From the NCBI GenBank assembly GCA_002392405.1, contig DGGY01000042.1, forward strand, positions 1 to 32,940: a stretch of 32,940 nucleotides of DNA, in the 5' to 3' direction. The notes below the pieces were generated by a model. That model saw only the letters and a program-made list of their open reading frames with translations, did not search any database and was not told where the DNA came from. The translations under genes were made by a program, and so were the position numbers. Position 1 is the first letter of the stretch. The number at the start of each line of letters is the position of its first letter. Positions 23,927-32,212 of this stretch are shown one piece after another. Origin of the DNA: Treponema sp. UBA3862 (GTDB lineage: Bacteria; Spirochaetota; Spirochaetia; Treponematales; Treponemataceae).

Positions 23927-24673
23927 ATGCGTACAACTTATGTTGCCGGAAACTGGAAAATGAATATGGACAAAGAGAGTGCCCTTGCTCTTGTTAAGGA
24001 ACTTGTCCTTCAGCTTAAAGACTGTAAAAACAAGGTAATGATTGCACCTCCTTTTGTTTATCTTGATTCCATTGCCTCACTTGTAAAGGGAACTAATATC
24101 ATTCTTGGTGCCCAGAACTGCGCTGCTACTGACAACGGCGCCCACACCGGTGAGGTTTCTGTCAGTATGCTTAAAGATATTGGTGTACAGACTGTTATCC
24201 TGGGACATTCTGAGCGCCGCTACGAATTTGGCGAATGTGATGAACTTATCAATATGAAAGTTGTCCGTGCCCTTGCTGCCGGTCTTGATGTCATCATCTG
24301 TATTGGAGAACTGCTTGCCCAGAGGGAAGTAGGCCGTGCTGAAAAAGTATGCGAACGCCAGCTTAATTCGGCCCTCATGGGTGTTACTAAAGAACAGCTT
24401 TCCCATGTAACTATTGCCTATGAGCCTGTATGGGCTATTGGTACCGGAAAAACTGCAACTCCTGATGATGCACAGCAGATTCACGCCTATGCCCGCAAAG
24501 TTATTGCCAAAATGTACGATCAGGAAGCCGCTGATAACATCATCATTCAGTACGGTGGTTCTATGAACGTAAAAAATTACAAAGAACTTCTTGCCCAGAC
24601 TGATGTTGACGGCGGCCTTATTGGTGGAGCTTCTTTAAAAGCAGAAACTTTTGTTCCAATCTGTAACGGCTGA
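23927..24673 (+). CDS. tpiA: Triosephosphate isomerase
   Basis: Interconverts dihydroxyacetone phosphate and glyceraldehyde 3-phosphate in the cytoplasm. At 248 residues it has the usual length, and all active-site elements are present: AGNWKMN with K11, GHSERR with catalytic H94, and AYEPVWAIGTG with catalytic base E166, followed by the phosphate-binding loop YGGSMNVKN and GGLIGGASL near the end. The start is ATG 23927, seven bases after AGGAGAT; a longer frame beginning at 23858 would add 23 unrelated residues and overlap the Rpn remnant. tpiA is preceded by that remnant and followed by 178 bases before secG, which has its own promoter candidate. Confidence 0.98.
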   Translation: MRTTYVAGNWKMNMDKESALALVKELVLQLKDCKNKVMIAPPFVYLDSIASLVKGTNIILGAQNCAATDNGAHTGEVSVSMLKDIGVQTVILGHSERRYEFGECDELINMKVVRALAAGLDVIICIGELLAQREVGRAEKVCERQLNSALMGVTKEQLSHVTIAYEPVWAIGTGKTATPDDAQQIHAYARKVIAKMYDQEAADNIIIQYGGSMNVKNYKELLAQTDVDGGLIGGASLKAETFVPICNG

Positions 24674-24687
24674 TGCATTAAAACTAA

Positions 24688-24747
24688 TTTTTTTGCTGCA
24701 CGGTCAGTTTTTTTGCTGTGCGCTTTGTTTTTAAGCTGCACGGTTCT
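24688..24747 (+). repeat. Three 20-bp tandem repeat units
   Basis: Units begin at 24688, 24708 and 24728. Each has a T-run then GCTGCACGGT or a close variant: the first is TTTTTTTGCTGCACGGTCAG, the second TTTTTTTGCTGTGCGCTTTG, the third TTTTTAAGCTGCACGGTTCT. Pairing between units one and two (GCACGGT with GCTGTGC, with G-U pairs) followed by T residues may make this a weak tpiA terminator. Confidence 0.7.
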
Positions 24748-24755
24748 TTCTTCAA

Positions 24756-24784
24756 TTGACCTAACCGCCTTATTTATATAGAAT
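24756..24784 (+). promoter_or_regulatory. Candidate secG promoter
   Basis: TTGACC (24756-24761) is a five-of-six -35 match. After exactly 17 bases comes TAGAAT (24779-24784), a five-of-six -10 match. The transcript would start near 24791 and have a leader of about 60 bases, in which GCGGA (near 24811) can pair with TCCGC (near 24831). Confidence 0.55.
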
Positions 24785-24851
24785 GATTTAATATTAAAAA
24801 TGAAAGTGGCGGAGTTTTTGTTTTTATAAATCCGCTTCTCTGGAGAAATAA

Positions 24852-25214
24852 ATGAAAGTTGTTTTACTTGTAACATTTGTAATCATCTGTCTGCTCTTAG
24901 TTCTTCTTGTTCTTGTTCAGGACGAAGACAACAGCGGAATGGGCGGTCTTTTAAGCGGCGGAAACTCTGCTGCCTTCGGTTCTCATTCAGCTTCAATCCT
25001 TACAAAAGCTACAGTTGTTCTTGCAATCATTTTCTTTGCAGTTACTCTTGCTCTTGCAAAAGTTCTTCCTTCAAAAGCTGCTTCTTCTGATGCAGAACTT
25101 CTTAACGCAGCTCAGGAAGAAGGAAAAGTTGCAGAAGAACAGCCTTCACAGGAAGCTGCAGAATCAACTTCTGACTGGTGGAAAACAGAAGCAGATACAT
25201 CTGCTGCAAAATAA
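24852..25214 (+). CDS. secG: Preprotein translocase subunit SecG
   Basis: SecG is the small auxiliary subunit of the SecYEG channel and assists protein export. The protein opens with a transmembrane segment (about 3-23, VVLLVTFVIICLLLVLLVLV), then the family's conserved cytoplasmic loop (LVQDEDNSGMGGLLSGGNSA, near 20-40), and a second transmembrane segment (about 55-72). After these two segments comes an acidic Ala/Glu-rich tail of about 45 residues, longer than in the 110-residue E. coli protein's equivalent region and ending SDWWKTEADTSAAK. GGAG lies six bases before ATG 24852. Its place after tpiA is, to my recollection, a common treponemal arrangement. Confidence 0.93.
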   Translation: MKVVLLVTFVIICLLLVLLVLVQDEDNSGMGGLLSGGNSAAFGSHSASILTKATVVLAIIFFAVTLALAKVLPSKAASSDAELLNAAQEEGKVAEEQPSQEAAESTSDWWKTEADTSAAK

Positions 25215-25291
25215 GTTTTTTTACTTATCCTTAAAGCAGTTCAACTGATAATTCCCCTTAATTTTAAGCGGTAAAAGGCAGGAGGAATGTG

Positions 25292-25747
25292 ATGTCGCTT
25301 ACACAGATATTTACCAGAGATGCAATCCTTGTAAATGTAAAAAGTACGGCTAAAGATGAACTGTTTACTGAAATGGCGGAGGCCTTAGGTTCACTTTATC
25401 CTGAACTTAACTGTGCTGACGCCGTTTTTGCTTTAAAAACAAGGGAAGAACAGATGAGCACCGGAATTATGCATTCTGTCGGTGTTCCGCATGCTTCCCT
25501 TTCCTGTCTTAATAAAACAATCGGTGCCATTGGAATTTCAAAGCAGGGTATCGATTATGATTCACTTGATAAATCCCCGGTTCATATTGTTTTCATGCTT
25601 CTGACCGGAGAAGGGCATGATGAAGAGCACATAAAGGTCTTAAGAAGTCTTGCCCTGGTTCTTCAAACTCCGGACTTTGTTCAAAAAGCAGTTTCGTGTA
25701 AAACGGCTTCAGAAGTTTTTGATTTAATAGTAAAATGTGAAAAGTAA
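25292..25747 (+). CDS. Stand-alone PTS EIIA domain protein (fructose/nitrogen type)
   Basis: A 151-residue cytoplasmic protein that matches the PTS EIIA type 2 fold along its whole length. The phosphorylated histidine is H67 in the segment MHSVGVPHASL, where the family has xGxxVPHA. The downstream HIVFMLLTGEG strand and HIKVLRSLALVL helix are also typical. No EIIB or EIIC domain is attached or encoded nearby, so the role is more likely regulatory (PtsN-like) than sugar transport. The start is ATG 25292, six bases after GGAGG (25281-25285); a GTG one codon earlier is in frame but too close. The V-ATPase operon begins 17 bases after its stop, which suggests shared transcription. Confidence 0.9.
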   Translation: MSLTQIFTRDAILVNVKSTAKDELFTEMAEALGSLYPELNCADAVFALKTREEQMSTGIMHSVGVPHASLSCLNKTIGAIGISKQGIDYDSLDKSPVHIVFMLLTGEGHDEEHIKVLRSLALVLQTPDFVQKAVSCKTASEVFDLIVKCEK

Positions 25748-25764
25748 TCCTGCAGGAGAAATAT

Positions 25765-26091
25765 ATGGCAGAGAATGAATCAAATATTATCGGACATCTT
25801 ATTGAAGTAGAAAATCTTGCCGCTTCTGTAACTGAAAATGCTGAAGAACAGGCGCTTAAAAAAATCAATACAGTAAAGGCGCAGGCAGAACTTGACTATC
25901 ACGAAAAATTCAGCGCACAGGTAAAAGAACTTGAAAACAGTTTTAATGAACGCGCTGCTAAAATAGACGAAAACATTAAAAATGAGTTAAGTACCTACAA
26001 GGAAGAAATTTCAAAGTCACCTCTTGATACTGCTTCTTTTAATGCCTTTATGGATAAACTTATCAGTGAAAAAAAGGCGGTGCATCTGTAG
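25765..26091 (+). CDS. Probable V-type ATPase peripheral-stalk small subunit (G/H-like)
   Basis: A 108-residue, highly charged, mostly helical protein. Residues about 8-80 show a heptad-like spread of Leu, Ile, Val and Ala among Glu and Lys (for example ALKKINTVKAQAEL). This fits the elongated small stalk subunit that pairs with subunit E in prokaryotic V/A-type ATPases. Sequence signals in this family are weak, so the call rests on position as first gene of the operon, size and helix content. GGAG lies before the ATG at 25765. The subunit C gene begins two bases after its stop. A different stator-associated protein is the alternative. Confidence 0.65.
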   Translation: MAENESNIIGHLIEVENLAASVTENAEEQALKKINTVKAQAELDYHEKFSAQVKELENSFNERAAKIDENIKNELSTYKEEISKSPLDTASFNAFMDKLISEKKAVHL

Positions 26092-26093
26092 TC

Positions 26094-27071
26094 ATGGATA
26101 AATCTGCTGCCGATGCTTTTGTCTGGGCAAAAGCCTGTGGAAAACTTTCAAAATCTTTCTATGGAAAAAACTCGGAAAAACTTTTTGCAGTGCATTCACT
26201 TTCTGAGCTTTACGGGCTTTTGTTTTCAGGAGATGTTCCGGCCCTGCCAGAAACTCTTCTGGCCAAAGAAATTGAAGAAAAAGCAGAAACCGCTTTTCTG
26301 TCTGATTACATTGATTTTTTAAACTGTTATGACAAACCGGCTCTTCTTCCTGTAACTTTGCTGGAGTTATATGACTACAATAATTTAAAAACCTTTGCCG
26401 GTGCGCTTTGTATGCATGAAAGCGAACGTCCCTCTTTTCTGGATTTAGGAAAATACGCACTTTTATCTTACGATAAATGGCCTGAAATTGACAAAATCAC
26501 GGAGAACTCGGAACTTTCCTGGTACAATGAAGTTCCTGAAATTGCAGGGCAGCAGGTCCTCGATTCAAAAATGGATTTTCAGTATTTAGCAAAACTCTGG
26601 AAAAGTGCCTGCGCCTGCGAGTTATCTGTAAGGGAACAGACTAAAGCGCTTATTGCACGGGAAATCAGGTTTTCAAATATACTGTGGGTGCTGCGTCTTA
26701 AAGTCTATTACAAAATGAACAGTGAAGAAATTCTTCCCCGTTTGTTTTTTGAAGACAGCTCAAAAGGAAAAGAAGATTTTCTTGCAGGGGACGCAGTAAA
26801 AATCTTAACTAAAGACACCTCTAAAATTGACGACTGGAAAAACTGGAAGTATAAAGAATATATAAATCCATGTGTTAATGCTGAAGAATGGGAGCTTGAC
26901 CCGCGCTGGGTTGAAAAATGCTTTCAGAATTCGCTTGAAAATGAATATATTTCACTCTTTCACCGCAATTCACTTTCTTCACTGGCACTTGTGTGTTATT
27001 TTAAAATTAAGCAGAATGAACTGAGTAATATCCGCAGTATTACGGAAGGTTTAAGGCTTGGAGGAGAATAA
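26094..27071 (+). CDS. atpC: V-type ATPase subunit C (d-like, central-stalk socket)
   Basis: A 325-residue soluble, all-helical protein without membrane segments, in the operon position of subunit C. In V/A-type ATPases it sits as a funnel on the membrane ring and joins it to the central rotor shaft. Visible family-like features are an N-terminal YGLLFSGD region, an LLELYDYNNLKTF helix (the motif with which this family's helical bundle is recognised), an IRFSNILWVLRLKVYY helix near the middle, and an ending with Arg-rich ITEGLRLGGE. The final part of the gene overlaps the subunit I start by one base (TAATG). Confidence 0.85.
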   Translation: MDKSAADAFVWAKACGKLSKSFYGKNSEKLFAVHSLSELYGLLFSGDVPALPETLLAKEIEEKAETAFLSDYIDFLNCYDKPALLPVTLLELYDYNNLKTFAGALCMHESERPSFLDLGKYALLSYDKWPEIDKITENSELSWYNEVPEIAGQQVLDSKMDFQYLAKLWKSACACELSVREQTKALIAREIRFSNILWVLRLKVYYKMNSEEILPRLFFEDSSKGKEDFLAGDAVKILTKDTSKIDDWKNWKYKEYINPCVNAEEWELDPRWVEKCFQNSLENEYISLFHRNSLSSLALVCYFKIKQNELSNIRSITEGLRLGGE

Positions 27072-29044
27072 TGGCAAAAACTGCCGCAATGCGTCTTGTT
27101 GAACTTATGATTCTCAAAGAAGATATTGATGCTGTTCTTGAATTTCTGGGGAAAAAAGGAAACCTGCAGTTCAGAAACCAGCTTCAGTTAAATCACTCTG
27201 AGCCTAATCCTGAGCTTACTGTGCTTTCAAGGTTGAAGAGTGCCAGATCATTTTTGAATCTTGATGATGTAACAACACAGGATTTAATGGCTTCTACCAG
27301 ACCTTCTGACTATGACCGCGTTTTGTGTCAGAAACTTTTATATACCACAGATACACTTAAACAGAAAGAACTTGAAGCTTCAGAGGAATTGAAAAGGGTA
27401 GAAGAAGCCTACAAAGAAACCCTTTCTTTTTCGAATTTAAAAGTCGCTTACAGTGAACTTGAACATCTTTCGTTCCTCACAATCCGCGTCGGGCAGATTG
27501 ATCCGTCAGTATTTGATGAACTCACTTTTGCAGTAGGCTCTCATGCTGTAATAGTCCCGCTCGGACAGGATAAATCACATATTCTTGCGGCAACTACAAA
27601 AAACGGGCGTATTGCCTTAGATACTGAATTAAACCGTCATGGTTTTATAAAGATGGAAATTCCAAGTGACTTTCAGGGCGTGCCTGACGATATTCTTTCA
27701 GGCCTTAAAGTACAGGTTGAAGAACGCAGGAAAATTTTTGATTCCATTGAAGAAGAAAAGCATAACATGGCTTTAACACATGCTGATTTCATAAAAAAAT
27801 TCCTGTGTCAGTTTTCAATTGCCTCTGAAATTACCCTTATTAAAAACTCTCTTGAAGCGACAGGTCTTGTTTACCGCCTTACAGGCTGGATTCCTGAACT
27901 TGACTGTCATTCAATGATGACAGAACTTGATAAACTTTCTGAGGGACGCATTGCAATCCGTGTTTTTGAACCTGAAGAAGTGCCTTCTGTAAAAATCGGT
28001 CAGGAAAAGGTTCCGGTAAAACTTCATCACGGAAAAATTATCAGCGCCTTTGAGCGTATGATTTTTTCTTACGGAAGTCCTGCATACGGAACGATTGACC
28101 CGACTCCGTTTGTAGCATTCTTTTTTACCCTTCTTTTTGGAATTATGTTTGGTGATGCGGGCCAGGGACTTGTTTTCTTTATCCTGGGTCTTTTGATGCA
28201 GACTAAAATAATTAAATTCGGCGGATGGAATAAGTTTGCCCCTGTTTTCTGTGCAATCGGCTGCTCCAGCATGATTATGGGTATTTTGACGGGAGAATTC
28301 TTTTCTACCCACGCCTTTATGCCTTCACTTTCTTACTTTTTGACTGGACTTTTCGGACACAGCCGTTATCCGATTCTTCAGATGAAATTCTGGGAAGCAA
28401 AAAACGCAATGCAGATTATTTTTGGTATTTTCGGCTTTACAATGGCAGTTGGTTTTGTAATCAATTCTGTAGGCCTTATCATAAACTTTATCAATAAGAT
28501 TATCTGCAAAAAATATGGAAGTGCCTTTTTTGGAAAAACTGGGCTTGCAGGTGCTCTGTGGTTCTGGTATACGGTAATTTTTGCACTTCGTATGGGTTTT
28601 TCTTCTCATACTCCTTCGCTTTTTGACTGGCTTTTTATCGGCATTACTTTATTCTTTGCAGCTTTCGGCGAGCCGTTTGAGAGATTTTTTGACGGTGAGA
28701 GACCTGCCTTTAACGAAGGTTTCGGGGGATTTGTAATCGGAGGCCTTGTTGAATTAATTGAAGTCTTTTCTTCATATCTTTCAAATTCAATCAGCTTTGT
28801 CCGTGTCGGCGCTTTTGCTTTCTCACATGCAGTTCTCGGTTTTATCATTGTAAAAATGTGCAGTATCGCTCCTAACGCTGCCGCACGTCTTGCAATCTTA
28901 ATCGCAGGAAATGGCATTGTGATTGTTCTTGAAGGAATGATTGTAGCGATTCAGGTAATCCGACTCCAGTATTACGAGTTCTTTTCAAAATTCTTTAATG
29001 AGACGGGAAAGGAATTTATTCCTTTTGCGTTTAAATATAAATAA
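27071..29044 (+). CDS. atpI: V-type ATPase subunit I (a-like membrane stator)
   Basis: A 657-residue two-part protein. The first 340 residues are soluble and helical, including the long coiled arm (for example LKQKELEASEELKRVEEAY), and anchor the peripheral stalks. From about 345 onwards there are seven or eight transmembrane segments that form the ion half-channels facing the proteolipid ring. The key Arg is R578 in SISFVRVGAFAFSHAVL, matching the essential Arg that faces the ring carboxylate. FGIMFGDAGQGL, a highly conserved family segment, is at about 355-370. The length is normal for the family. The ring subunit K starts 22 bases after the stop. Confidence 0.93.
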   Translation: MAKTAAMRLVELMILKEDIDAVLEFLGKKGNLQFRNQLQLNHSEPNPELTVLSRLKSARSFLNLDDVTTQDLMASTRPSDYDRVLCQKLLYTTDTLKQKELEASEELKRVEEAYKETLSFSNLKVAYSELEHLSFLTIRVGQIDPSVFDELTFAVGSHAVIVPLGQDKSHILAATTKNGRIALDTELNRHGFIKMEIPSDFQGVPDDILSGLKVQVEERRKIFDSIEEEKHNMALTHADFIKKFLCQFSIASEITLIKNSLEATGLVYRLTGWIPELDCHSMMTELDKLSEGRIAIRVFEPEEVPSVKIGQEKVPVKLHHGKIISAFERMIFSYGSPAYGTIDPTPFVAFFFTLLFGIMFGDAGQGLVFFILGLLMQTKIIKFGGWNKFAPVFCAIGCSSMIMGILTGEFFSTHAFMPSLSYFLTGLFGHSRYPILQMKFWEAKNAMQIIFGIFGFTMAVGFVINSVGLIINFINKIICKKYGSAFFGKTGLAGALWFWYTVIFALRMGFSSHTPSLFDWLFIGITLFFAAFGEPFERFFDGERPAFNEGFGGFVIGGLVELIEVFSSYLSNSISFVRVGAFAFSHAVLGFIIVKMCSIAPNAAARLAILIAGNGIVIVLEGMIVAIQVIRLQYYEFFSKFFNETGKEFIPFAFKYK

Positions 29045-29066
29045 TAATTAATTAAGAGGTATAAAA

Positions 29067-29405
29067 ATGAGTAAAAAAATTATTGCACTTGCAGCCCTCC
29101 TGCTTTGTTTTACAGTAACTGGACTTTTTGCACAGGAAGCCCAGGTACCTGCTGCAGAAACTGCTGTGGAAGAACAGGCTGCTGCTCCAGAAGCAGTTAA
29201 TCCTGTTAAGTATCTTGCCGCTGCACTCGCAGTTGCAGTTGCATGTATTGCCGGCGGTATTGCCGTAGGTAAAATCGGCGCGGCTGCCATGGGTGCAATG
29301 AGTGAAAATGCAGAACTTTCAGGTAAAGCACTTCCGTTTGTCGGACTTGCTGAAGGTATCTGTCTGTGGGGCTTCCTTGTTGCCCTTCTTATTATCATTC
29401 TGTAG
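29067..29405 (+). CDS. atpK: V-type ATPase proteolipid subunit K (c-ring), with signal sequence
   Basis: A 112-residue membrane protein that forms the rotating ring. It has a cleavable signal sequence (about 1-22, GLFAQ), an Ala/Glu-rich periplasmic spacer (about 23-45), and two transmembrane helices (about 47-70 and 90-112). A similar signal-plus-two-helix form is known from the Thermus enzyme. The ion-binding carboxylate is E96 in the second helix (GLAEGICLWGF). The residues that coordinate sodium in sodium-type rings are not kept: the helix-one Gln position is G63, and the positions after the Glu are G97, I98 and W101 instead of Ser/Thr and Tyr. This favours proton coupling, by inference. 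AAGAGG precedes the ATG by eight bases. Confidence 0.92.
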   Translation: MSKKIIALAALLLCFTVTGLFAQEAQVPAAETAVEEQAAAPEAVNPVKYLAAALAVAVACIAGGIAVGKIGAAAMGAMSENAELSGKALPFVGLAEGICLWGFLVALLIIIL

Positions 29406-29435
29406 TCTGCCTTACAAAGTACAGATAAGCATTTG

Positions 29436-29768
29436 ATGGAATATTTTACTATTGCACAGCGTGAACTTGTCCTTGCCTTTAAGCTTGTAGGTGTGGACGG
29501 TCAGGCTGCTTTGAACAGAAAAGAGGCTCTTGATGCGTTTTACCGCGTTACCGGTCATGGAGGAGTTAATTCCATGCCGGTTGCAGAACGCCCTAAAATC
29601 CTGATTTTAAGCGAAGACGTGTCGGATATGCTCGAAAAAGAAGTTCTTGAATGGCAGAAGACGGCACAGTTCCCGCTGATAGTAGAAATTCCGCCTGTGA
29701 ACGGTCATCTTGAAGGGAAAAAATCCCTTACCCAGTCAATCCGCGAGGCTATGGGCATAAGCATTTAG
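29436..29768 (+). CDS. atpF: V-type ATPase subunit F
   Basis: A 110-residue soluble protein of the central rotor, binding subunit D and regulating the catalytic head. The family pattern is visible: an N-terminal strand-helix start (LVLAFKLVGVDG), a central strand PKILILSEDVSDML, and the end with PLIVEIPPVNG and a last helix (SLTQSIREAMGI). The start used is ATG 29436; the TTG one codon earlier adds only a Met. No clear Shine-Dalgarno is seen before it, so translation may rely on coupling to subunit K, 30 bases upstream. Subunit E follows 21 bases after the stop. Confidence 0.9.
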   Translation: MEYFTIAQRELVLAFKLVGVDGQAALNRKEALDAFYRVTGHGGVNSMPVAERPKILILSEDVSDMLEKEVLEWQKTAQFPLIVEIPPVNGHLEGKKSLTQSIREAMGISI

Positions 29769-29789
29769 GCTTTTTTTTAAGGAATAACG

Positions 29790-30440
29790 ATGGAAGAACT
29801 GAGATCTACGGAAATACTTGCCCGTGAAATTGAAGCAGAAGCTTCAAAGAAAGCAGAAAAAATTCTTGAGCGGGCTGAACGTGAAGCAAAAAAAATATTA
29901 ACAGACCTCGAAGAGCGCATTAAAAAAGATGTTCAGGAAAAAGCTCAGTTTTATGAAAAGCGTCTTGAGCAGCTTGAAAAAAATGCAGGGTCTTATGTTC
30001 CTCTCGAAAAAGAACGTTTTCTGGTTTCTTTTTATTATGAAAGAGTCTGCCAGGCTATGAACGATTATTTTAAGGCTTCAGGAAAAGAAAAACGTCTTTC
30101 TCTTTTAAAAGATAAACTTGATGAATGTGGTTCTGCGCTTAAGGAAAAGAAGCTTAAGCTTTCTTATTTTGGCGGTCTTGAAGAAAAAGATATCATCTCA
30201 ATGATTAAAGGATGCTCTGCCGTTTCTTATGAAGATGTCATTGAGTTTAAAGAAATTCCTTTTGAAGAGAGCGGTGAAGAAAGGGAGAACGCAAACCTTA
30301 TTCACGAAGGAATGATTTTTGAAAGTGAAGATAATTCGGTAAAACTCCGTCTCACCATGGACGAAGTAATACGGGAAATTAAAGATAAATATTCATACGG
30401 ACTTGCCCTTGCCCTGTTCGGAGGAAGACTGCCACAATGA
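29790..30440 (+). CDS. atpE: V-type ATPase subunit E (peripheral stalk)
   Basis: A 216-residue soluble protein. The first half is a long charged helix ([20 protein letters not shown] and on to about residue 75), the coiled arm that pairs with the small stalk subunit. The second half is an alpha/beta head that holds the catalytic A3B3 part, ending with a helix ([18 protein letters not shown]) typical for the family. AAGGAAT lies six bases before the ATG. The stop TGA (30438-30440) overlaps the subunit A start ATG (30437-30439), so the two are translationally coupled. Subunit naming follows V/A-type usage and should not be confused with F-type AtpE. Confidence 0.85.
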   Translation: MEELRSTEILAREIEAEASKKAEKILERAEREAKKILTDLEERIKKDVQEKAQFYEKRLEQLEKNAGSYVPLEKERFLVSFYYERVCQAMNDYFKASGKEKRLSLLKDKLDECGSALKEKKLKLSYFGGLEEKDIISMIKGCSAVSYEDVIEFKEIPFEESGEERENANLIHEGMIFESEDNSVKLRLTMDEVIREIKDKYSYGLALALFGGRLPQ

Positions 30441-32200
30441 TTAAAGGAAAAATTGTAAGAATTTCAGGCCCGATTATTTATGCTGAAGGACTTGATGGAT
30501 GCGGTCTTTATGATGTTGTTGATGCCGGAAATAAAAAAATAATCGGCGAGATTATACGTCAGAATAAAGGACTGGCAACTATTCAGGTTTATGAAGACGA
30601 TACAGGAATGAAAATAGGCGAGGAGGTTGTTTCATATCAGAGACCTCTTTCCTTAAAGCTCGGTCCCGGACTTGTCGGAACTATTTATGATGGAATTCAG
30701 CGCCCGCTTGAAGCAATGTATAATGAAGGCGGAGCTTTTCTGACTCCCGGACAGCGTGCTGAGCCTATAGATATAAATAAAAAATGGCACATGGAAAGAG
30801 CAGAAGGCGTTAGTGAAGGCTGTCCTATCTGTCCTGGTTTTGTAATCGGAACAGTTCAGGAAACTCCTTCAATCGTTCATAAAATAATGGTGCCGCCACA
30901 GATCCGCGGCCGTGTTTTAAAAGAATTCAGGGGTTCGGGAGATTATACTGTTGATGAAGTAATTGCCCGTACTGAGCTTGATGAAGAAATTAAGTTAAGT
31001 CATTACTGGCCTCTCCGTAATCCCCGTCCTTTTACAAAAAAACTTACTGTTTCTGAGCCTTTGATTACAGGACAGCGTGTTATTGATGTTTTCTTCCCGC
31101 TTTCTAAGGGAGGAACTGCCGCTATTCCGGGCGGATTTGGTACCGGAAAAACAATGACACAGCATGCAATTGCTAAATGGTGTGATGCTGACTTAATTGT
31201 TTATATAGGCTGCGGAGAGCGCGGAAACGAAATGACGGAAGTTCTTTCTGAATTTCCTGAACTTATTGACCCGCGTACAGGCCGTTCTTTGATGGAACGT
31301 ACTATTCTTATTGCAAATACTTCCAATATGCCTGTTGCGGCGCGTGAAGTTTCACTGTATTCAGGAATTACTCTTGCTGAATATTACCGCGATATGGGTA
31401 TGCATGTTGCAATCATGGCCGATTCAACTTCCCGCTGGGCAGAAGCTCTCCGTGAACTTTCAGGCCGCATGGAAGAAATGCCTGCAGAAGAGGGATTCCC
31501 TGCCTATCTTCCCAGCCGTCTTGCTTCTTTTTATGAAAGGGCAGGCCGCGTAAATACACTCTGTCATGAGGAAGGTTCTGTTTCTGTAATCGGGGCGGTT
31601 TCTCCTCCGGGCGGTGATTTTTCTGAACCAGTAACACAGCATACAAAACGCTTTATCCGCTGTTTCTGGGCCTTAGACCGTGAGCTTGCTAATTCGCGCC
31701 ACTATCCTGCAATCGGCTGGATTGATTCTTATTCTGAATATGCAGAAGAAGTTAAAGGCTGGTGGGATAATGTTGACCCGCGCTGGGCACAGATCCGCCT
31801 TGATGCCCTTGAACTTTTAAAACAGGAACAGAGCCTTCAGGCAATTGTCCGCCTTATTGGAAGTGATTCACTTCCTGAATATCAGCAGCTTATTCTGGTT
31901 GTTGCCGACATGATAAAATCGGGCTTTCTGCAGCAGAGTGCTTTTGATGAGGTTGATGTATATTCAGTTTCTGAAAAGCAGATTCAGATTCTTCTTCTGA
32001 TGATGGAATTCTACAGACGTGGACTTGCTTTAATAAAAAAGGGAACTCCGCTTGCACAAATCAATTCGCTTGCGGTAAAAGAGGAAATTATCCGTCTTAA
32101 AACAACTGTTCCAAACGATAAATTAGAGCTTTTGAAGGAAACGGAAAGTCATCTTGATCAGGAAATGACTGAACTTGAGCGGATTTACAATAAAGTTTAA
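30437..32200 (+). CDS. atpA: V-type ATPase catalytic subunit A
   Basis: The 587-residue nucleotide-hydrolysing subunit of the head. The Walker A motif is GGFGTGKT (232-239) with catalytic-site K238. Further hallmarks are CGERGNEM (with the catalytic Glu of GER), the [11 protein letters not shown] segment, [15 protein letters not shown] (Walker B region), and [12 protein letters not shown]. The extra domain that separates A-type catalytic subunits from F-type beta subunits lies at about 110-200 (starting near GGAFLTPG). The length is normal. It overlaps subunit E by four bases, and subunit B follows 12 bases after its stop. Confidence 0.98.
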   Translation: MIKGKIVRISGPIIYAEGLDGCGLYDVVDAGNKKIIGEIIRQNKGLATIQVYEDDTGMKIGEEVVSYQRPLSLKLGPGLVGTIYDGIQRPLEAMYNEGGAFLTPGQRAEPIDINKKWHMERAEGVSEGCPICPGFVIGTVQETPSIVHKIMVPPQIRGRVLKEFRGSGDYTVDEVIARTELDEEIKLSHYWPLRNPRPFTKKLTVSEPLITGQRVIDVFFPLSKGGTAAIPGGFGTGKTMTQHAIAKWCDADLIVYIGCGERGNEMTEVLSEFPELIDPRTGRSLMERTILIANTSNMPVAAREVSLYSGITLAEYYRDMGMHVAIMADSTSRWAEALRELSGRMEEMPAEEGFPAYLPSRLASFYERAGRVNTLCHEEGSVSVIGAVSPPGGDFSEPVTQHTKRFIRCFWALDRELANSRHYPAIGWIDSYSEYAEEVKGWWDNVDPRWAQIRLDALELLKQEQSLQAIVRLIGSDSLPEYQQLILVVADMIKSGFLQQSAFDEVDVYSVSEKQIQILLLMMEFYRRGLALIKKGTPLAQINSLAVKEEIIRLKTTVPNDKLELLKETESHLDQEMTELERIYNKV

Positions 32201-32212
32201 TGAGGAAAACTG

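Noticed and set aside
24674..24851. A riboswitch before secG
   Set aside because: The tandem T-rich units and one weak stem do not match any riboswitch architecture I know.
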